Assembly (NCBI GenBank): GCA_964471865.1
Contig: CAYYHU010000053.1
Location: 1 to 10,340, forward strand
Direction of reading: 5' to 3'
From: CAYMUC01 sp964471865
GTDB lineage: Bacteria > Actinomycetota > Acidimicrobiia > Acidimicrobiales > Ilumatobacteraceae
DNA: 10,340 nt
The notes below the pieces were generated by a model. It was not told where the DNA came from and did not search any database. It saw only the letters and a program-made list of their open reading frames with translations. Positions 6,265 to 10,340 of the stretch are shown piece by piece; within the stretch, counting starts at the first letter, position 1, and every line of letters begins with the position of its first letter. The position numbers and the translations under genes are program-made.

Positions 6265-7853
6265 GATCCTTGCGCGGTGAGGCTGCGGCCCGATGGCACC
6301 TCGAAACGCCATCCGTGCAGGGTGCACACCACTGCACATCCCTCGGGTGAGTCGGGATCGGGAACCAGTTCTCCGAACACCGACATGTCACCACGACGAT
6401 GGGGACACCAACGCTGCACCATCCAGTCACCGAGGCGGACTTCGTCCTCACCGGGGTCGGTGGCCGGGGTGTCGCTGGTGGAGTTGTCGGCCTCGAGACG
6501 TCGGCGGGCCTCGGCCTCGGTGCGCACGAGGCGTTCCATCGACAGTGATTTGAAGAAGTTGTAGAGATATTCGTTGAACTCACCGTCACGCCAGGCCCGA
6601 AAGCGGCAGGACAGAAACAACGAATTCGACCAGTCGACCGCGTATTCGTCGACCACCGTCTCGATCAGGGATCGAGCGATCTCGAAGCGGTAACGAATGG
6701 GCTCGCCGCGATAGGGCCGCACTTCACCAGCGGCGAAATCCACGAGGATGTCGACCCCCTCATCGCCATGGTGATCGGGAAGCGCGCGGATCAAACAAGA
6801 ACCATTCACGAGTTCGCGCACGGTGGGAGCACCTGCGAGGAGGGGTTCCCACCAGTTCGCGATCCGCTCGATCAGATCAGGGCGATGGGGACTCCACGAG
6901 GCCTTCTCCGCGGCGAGTCGCGGCGCCCAGTCGGCGGCGTAGGTCTCGAGCGCCTCGGCCTTGTGGTCAAAGGGCCATCGCGCTTGGGCATCGGTTCCGG
7001 GATGCGTGACGACGAGATCCGTCGGGGTGATCTCGATCGTCGTTCCCGGCACGTTGAGTAGTCCCTGGCGTCCGGCCTCGTCGAGTCGGGAGATGAACCC
7101 GGTCTGGTCCGGAAAGATCGAGGCTTCTTCCCCGGTGATGACGTTGAGATGGAACAGTTCGGGATCGAGAAACGCCGGGGGGCCAGCCGAGGGCAGCACC
7201 GCTCGCGCATCGATGGCCTCGACGTATCGGAGAGCTCGGGCGTATTGGCTTGCGACCTTGGACCGACAGGCGGCGGCGATCGATTCGGGCTCGCCTTCGT
7301 ACACCATCGGGTACCAGATGGCTCCCGAATGCTGAAGCGCATGAAGATCCACCGGACCATGCGCTCTCAGAGCGGCGAGATCGTGGGTTCGGCAATCGTT
7401 CTGGTTGACGAGTCGAGCTCCATCGGCGCTCACCACGAGAGCCGAATCACCACCGGGACCATCGGTGATCGAGGTTTCGACGTGGATCGCGATCCGCAGA
7501 CCCGCCGCGATCTCGATCTCGGTGGCGTCGTGGGTTCTCACGAATCGGTGGAAACCCACCCGACGAAGTTCGCGTTCCAACTCCCCGGTGGGAAAGTCCG
7601 CCAAGAGCACGGTCGCGTCGTGATCCATCGACTCCCGAAGGAACTCGGCGTCGAAATGGTCACCGTGAAGATGGGAGATGTAGATCCATCGGGGATGGGT
7701 CACCCGATGCATCAACTCGGAATCGAGTTGGTCGTTGCGCGGAAACACGAACCACGAGGCTCGAAAGGCGGGATGGAACCACGGATCGCAGGTGATCGAT
7801 CCCGCCGAGGTCTCGATCAGGAGTCCGGCATGCCCGATCGACGTGACGCGCAT
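6231..7853 (-). CDS. UlaG-like metallo-beta-lactamase-fold protein with C-terminal Rieske [2Fe-2S] domain
   Basis: A 540-residue soluble protein of unrecognised function. The N-terminal part (about 1-290) is a COG2220/UlaG-like MBL domain: IGHAGLLIE, CDPWF, the metal motif HLHGDH (H61, H63, D65, H66), NQNDC with D154, and QHSGAIWYP around H175. A middle region (about 300-450), with RYRFEIARSLIE, DWSNSLFLSCRF and NEYLYNFFKSLS, looks like a separate folded domain; an SCP2-like hydrophobic pocket is possible but unproven. After an acidic linker (455-475) comes a Rieske cluster: C483-P-H485 and C510-T-L-H513-G-W. Rieske domains carry electrons, so a redox or monooxygenase-like reaction is likely. 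Vertebrate CMP-Neu5Ac hydroxylase has the same two domain types in reverse order. Mycobacterial Rv3818 may be related, from memory. It is last in its operon, 9 nt after the DUF2510 gene. No strong ribosome binding site precedes the ATG, so translational coupling is likely. Confidence 0.88.
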   Translation of the reverse strand: MRVTSIGHAGLLIETSAGSITCDPWFHPAFRASWFVFPRNDQLDSELMHRVTHPRWIYISHLHGDHFDAEFLRESMDHDATVLLADFPTGELERELRRVGFHRFVRTHDATEIEIAAGLRIAIHVETSITDGPGGDSALVVSADGARLVNQNDCRTHDLAALRAHGPVDLHALQHSGAIWYPMVYEGEPESIAAACRSKVASQYARALRYVEAIDARAVLPSAGPPAFLDPELFHLNVITGEEASIFPDQTGFISRLDEAGRQGLLNVPGTTIEITPTDLVVTHPGTDAQARWPFDHKAEALETYAADWAPRLAAEKASWSPHRPDLIERIANWWEPLLAGAPTVRELVNGSCLIRALPDHHGDEGVDILVDFAAGEVRPYRGEPIRYRFEIARSLIETVVDEYAVDWSNSLFLSCRFRAWRDGEFNEYLYNFFKSLSMERLVRTEAEARRRLEADNSTSDTPATDPGEDEVRLGDWMVQRWCPHRRGDMSVFGELVPDPDSPEGCAVVCTLHGWRFEVPSGRSLTAQGSQLRIRRAESR

Positions 7854-7862
7854 CGACGGTGA

Positions 7863-8297
7863 TCAGGCCACGGGCGGATCGGTGAACTGCTGGCCGTTGC
7901 GCGCGACGTGTTCGGTCCAGGCCGAACCGTCCCAGTACCGCAGTTCGTAGCGACCCGACGGGTCCGCGTACCAGCCCGCAGGCGTGGCATTCGCCGCGCT
8001 GTAGGACGGTGCCGGTTCGGGAGCGACCGGACTCGGACTCGTCGGCGTGGCCGCCGTGGGCATCGAGGCCGCCTGAGGAGTGGGATGTGAGACCGAACTG
8101 GGCACCTGACTCGTAGAGGTCGGTACCTCGCCAGTGGCCGGGCGGCGACAGAACGCAGTCAATTCACTTCCGGTCGACACGATCGTGACCACGTCCCAAC
8201 CCTGGGCCGAATGGGCGGTCAGTTTCGTGGCGAGGGCTGCGGCATCGAAGGTCGATGCGGTCACCGTGGTGTACTCGAAGCGCTCGATCGCGGACAT
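7863..8297 (-). CDS. Small protein with DUF4177-like N-terminus and C-terminal DUF2510
   Basis: A 144-residue protein of unknown function. Residues about 5-50 (RFEYTTVTASTFDAAALATK, GWDVVTIVS) resemble the DUF4177 pattern: a short beta-alpha-beta unit with the QGWDVV turn. Residues about 53-104 are a Pro/Ser/Thr/Ala-rich linker. Residues about 107-141 are DUF2510: PAGWYADPSG, then RYWDGSAWTEH. DUF2510 is a Trp-rich module nearly confined to Actinobacteria, usually found at the end of membrane or secreted proteins. No signal peptide or membrane helix is seen here, so it is probably cytoplasmic. ATG 8297 was chosen because the domain begins there and the gene then sits 4 nt after the ABC ATPase stop, with GGTGAG just upstream. 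ATG 8318 would add seven residues and overlap the ATPase by 17 nt. The domain calls are recognised by eye; DUF4177 is less certain than DUF2510. Confidence 0.82.
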   Translation of the reverse strand: MSAIERFEYTTVTASTFDAAALATKLTAHSAQGWDVVTIVSTGSELTAFCRRPATGEVPTSTSQVPSSVSHPTPQAASMPTAATPTSPSPVAPEPAPSYSAANATPAGWYADPSGRYELRYWDGSAWTEHVARNGQQFTDPPVA

Positions 8298-8301
8298 GGC
8301 C

Positions 8302-9051
8302 TCACCGTACCGGCTCATCGGGCTCGACGTCGCCCTCGTCGAGGTCCTGGAGATTCGGGTCGGGTTCGACGGTGACGTCGTGGGAACCCGAACGGGGAGA
8401 CGCCGAGTCCGACATCACCACACCGTCGGCGAGTTCGATGCGACGCGTCGCCCGGGCGGCCAGTTCGGGATCGTGAGTCGCGACGATCACCGTGACACCG
8501 TCGTGATGGAACTCGTCGAGTAGCGCCACCAGAGCTCGGCGGCCGGCGTCATCGAGACCCACGAAGGGTTCGTCCACGAGCAACAATCGCATGGGTCGCA
8601 CCAGCGCCAATGCGATCGCCGCTTTTTGTCGCAGGCCGCGGCTGAACCGGGTGGGCAGATCATCACCACGGGCTCTGAGTCCGAGCCGTTCGAGCAGACG
8701 TTCACCGCGTTCGGGGGCGTCCTCGACCCCGTGGAGGCCGCCCAGGTAGGCGAGATGCTCACGCACCGTGAGATCGTCGAAGAAGGTCGGGGTGTCACCG
8801 AGATAGGAGGTGGCGGCTCGGGCACTCAGACTTCCCGGTGTCTCGCCGAACACCTCGAGGGTTCCCGAACTCGGTTCGCTCAGCCCGGCGACCATTCGGA
8901 TCAAGGTGGTCTTCCCCGAACCGTTGTGCCCGATCAGGGCCACGTCCTCTCCGGCCGCGATCTCGAGATCGAGCGGGGACAGTCCTCGACCCTCACCGTG
9001 ATCTTTGGTCAGGTGTCGACAACGAAGCGCCAGTGCGGATGGTTCGGTCAT
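8302..9051 (-). CDS. ABC transporter ATP-binding protein (exporter type, CcmA-like subfamily)
   Basis: A 249-residue ATPase that should power the permease encoded just upstream. Walker A GHNGSGKT is at residues 41-48, Walker B LLLVDEP at 156-162 with catalytic Glu161, and the H-loop His193 is in ATHD. The signature is FSRGLRQK (136-143), a degenerate LSGGQ seen in ABC-2-type exporter ATPases such as CcmA and drug or lantibiotic exporters. The Q-loop region reads SYLGDTPTFFDDLT, with Asp86 where Gln is usual. A Ser/Asp/Glu-rich tail of about 35 residues follows the domain. The start at 9051 forms an ATGA overlap with the permease stop and has a GAAGGA site 8 nt away; the in-frame ATG at 9087 lies inside the permease gene and adds only a basic peptide. 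The substrate cannot be deduced. Confidence 0.92.
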   Translation of the reverse strand: MTEPSALALRCRHLTKDHGEGRGLSPLDLEIAAGEDVALIGHNGSGKTTLIRMVAGLSEPSSGTLEVFGETPGSLSARAATSYLGDTPTFFDDLTVREHLAYLGGLHGVEDAPERGERLLERLGLRARGDDLPTRFSRGLRQKAAIALALVRPMRLLLVDEPFVGLDDAGRRALVALLDEFHHDGVTVIVATHDPELAARATRRIELADGVVMSDSASPRSGSHDVTVEPDPNLQDLDEGDVEPDEPVR

Positions 9052-10340
9052 GGCTGCGTTCCTTCTCGTTGATGTCGATCTTCCCAACTCTGTCGTCTCG
9101 CTTGGTCACCGCGCTCGACGAGGGTGCGCCATCGGCGCCGAAGATCGTCACGGTGGCGAACCCATAGGGCGATCGCGCCAGCGATCAGGCATGACCCGAC
9201 TGCGGACCGAAAGGCAGCCGCGAGAATCTGATCGTCGTTGTCGATCGCCGCAGCGACGAAGAGCAGTGGGGTGGCTCCCAGGACCGAGACCACCGGGGGC
9301 CACAGGATTCGAGCAGTGGTGGCGAACCCTGCGACCTCGGGCGGCAGGCTCACGACCCGCTCGATCGTGGCCAAGGGGTCCGGGGCACCTTTGATCGTGG
9401 CCACCACCGAACCGCCAGCTGCCGCGATGAACGCCGGGATACCCGCGATCGCCGCGACCGCGATGGTCATGGCGTGGGGGGCGACCACCAGGGCCCCGAT
9501 CACTCCCGGCACGGCGAGCAGCCCGACCAGGACGGCGGGAACCGGGAGATGTGCAGCCGCGAGTCGTCCGGCGTCTACGGGAACCATCTGGGTCAGGTCG
9601 GGATGGTCGAGGTGCTCGGCGAGAGCCTCGGTGACATCGAAGCCGATGACGAAGGCTCCCAGGGCGGCGATCAGGATCAACGGAGTCGTGCCCGTGACGG
9701 CACCGGCGCTGGCGGCCCCGGTGGCGCCGGCGACGACGACGATTCGCGCCAGACGCCCGAGGGGAATTCGGGACCATCCTCGAAGGCACCGTCGACGCAC
9801 GAGCCGGTACGGGGTTCCGGATCGAAGCGTCGATCCCGGTAGGGGCCATCCTGCGACTCGGGTGTGATCGCCCACGAGTTGGCGTCGCAGCAGGGTCACG
9901 GTTCTCAGATCTCCCACGGCCAGCGCGAAACGCAACTGAGCAACGAGAGAGCTTCGGCGTTCGAGGCGTTCGGGGGAAAGCCCACCCACCATCGCCCAGG
10001 CCCCCACGGTGAGCCCGATCACCGCTGCTGTCACGAAACCGATCACGGCACCCGGCACCGGGTCCGGTGACAACTCGTCGAGCGCGATGCGCCCGATGAC
10101 ATCCAGGGGACCCGCAGCGAGATCGGGGATCGAAAGCACCTGCCAGATCATCAACACCGCGGCGAGCAGGTTCACCCGAGGACGCGACCATCGGCGGGCA
10201 TGGACCAGGGTCGCGAGCGCCGTGGTGACCATCGCGGTGGCGATGGCGACACCGATGCTGCGCAGCATCCAGGATCGTGTCGATCCGGGAAGACGTTCAC
10301 TGGCGAGGATGCCCGCCACCGCTCCGGCGAACGCGCTGCG
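9048..10340 (-). CDS. Polytopic ABC-type exporter permease, N-terminus outside the window
   Basis: At least 430 residues of an integral membrane protein. The frame stays open to the window edge beyond the first GTG (10319) with protein-like sequence (RSAFAGAVAGILASE), so the gene is probably partial here. Numbered from that GTG, hydrophobic segments lie at about 22-39, 49-68, 88-112, 192-210, 212-229, 259-280, 284-308, 338-359 and 370-387. Between segments 3 and 4 is a cytoplasmic, Arg-rich loop containing LRFALAVGDLRTVTLLRRQL; after segment 5 comes EALAEHLDHP. I associate both patterns with actinobacterial ABC-2-like permeases. The basic C-terminal tail (388-423) should face the cytoplasm. 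It overlaps the ATPase start by 4 bp, which strongly links it to that ATPase as a transporter. The cargo is unknown. Family assignment rests on topology, these motifs and context. Confidence 0.8.
   Translation of the reverse strand, partial: RSAFAGAVAGILASERLPGSTRSWMLRSIGVAIATAMVTTALATLVHARRWSRPRVNLLAAVLMIWQVLSIPDLAAGPLDVIGRIALDELSPDPVPGAVIGFVTAAVIGLTVGAWAMVGGLSPERLERRSSLVAQLRFALAVGDLRTVTLLRRQLVGDHTRVAGWPLPGSTLRSGTPYRLVRRRCLRGWSRIPLGRLARIVVVAGATGAASAGAVTGTTPLILIAALGAFVIGFDVTEALAEHLDHPDLTQMVPVDAGRLAAAHLPVPAVLVGLLAVPGVIGALVVAPHAMTIAVAAIAGIPAFIAAAGGSVVATIKGAPDPLATIERVVSLPPEVAGFATTARILWPPVVSVLGATPLLFVAAAIDNDDQILAAAFRSAVGSCLIAGAIALWVRHRDDLRRRWRTLVERGDQARRQSWEDRHQREGTQP
9060..9065 (-). promoter_or_regulatory. 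Ribosome binding site for the ABC ATPase, inside the permease 3' end
   Basis: GAAGGA on the - strand ends 8 nt before ATG 9051, while the permease stop overlaps that ATG as ATGA. Together these indicate translational coupling of permease and ATPase. Confidence 0.65.

Noticed and set aside
9052..9087. N-terminal extension of the ABC ATPase
   Set aside because: It lies wholly within the permease gene, and the ATGA overlap plus GAAGGA at 8 nt argue for ATG 9051.

Overview
This is a gene-dense, high-GC stretch of a bacterial chromosome with nine protein genes and no RNA genes, mobile elements or CRISPR. GTG starts, a DUF2510 protein, a Thr/Pro-rich lipoprotein-type L,D-transpeptidase and an ABC permease of actinobacterial style point to an actinobacterium. 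A placement near Acidimicrobiia is only a guess from overall style. The tetranucleotide GATC is strikingly frequent in the parts counted.

The left half (1-6264) reads on the + strand: the 3' end of an M3-family oligoendopeptidase F, a three-helix MscS-type mechanosensitive channel, a glutamyl-Q-tRNA(Asp) synthetase-like enzyme, a putatively lipid-anchored L,D-transpeptidase with a peptidoglycan-binding domain, and a full-length GH2 beta-galactosidase. Gaps are 28-85 nt. The genes may be co-transcribed, but their functions (peptide turnover, osmotic release, tRNA modification, wall cross-linking, galactoside hydrolysis) do not form one pathway. The 85-nt gap before the L,D-transpeptidase is the only one with possible regulatory structure.

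The right half (6231-10340) reads on the - strand as a tight operon in transcription order: a polytopic ABC-type permease (5' end outside the window), its ATPase (ATGA start/stop overlap), a small DUF4177-like/DUF2510 protein (4-nt gap), and a 540-residue protein that fuses an N-terminal UlaG-like metallo-beta-lactamase fold to a C-terminal Rieske [2Fe-2S] domain (9-nt gap). The two halves converge and their last genes overlap tail to tail by 34 bp, with no room for a conventional intergenic terminator.

The most unusual gene is the MBL-Rieske fusion. It combines the same two domain types as vertebrate CMP-Neu5Ac hydroxylase but in the opposite order, and it is linked to an exporter of unknown substrate. 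Nothing else looks like a new defence or mobile system. No gap exceeds 85 nt.
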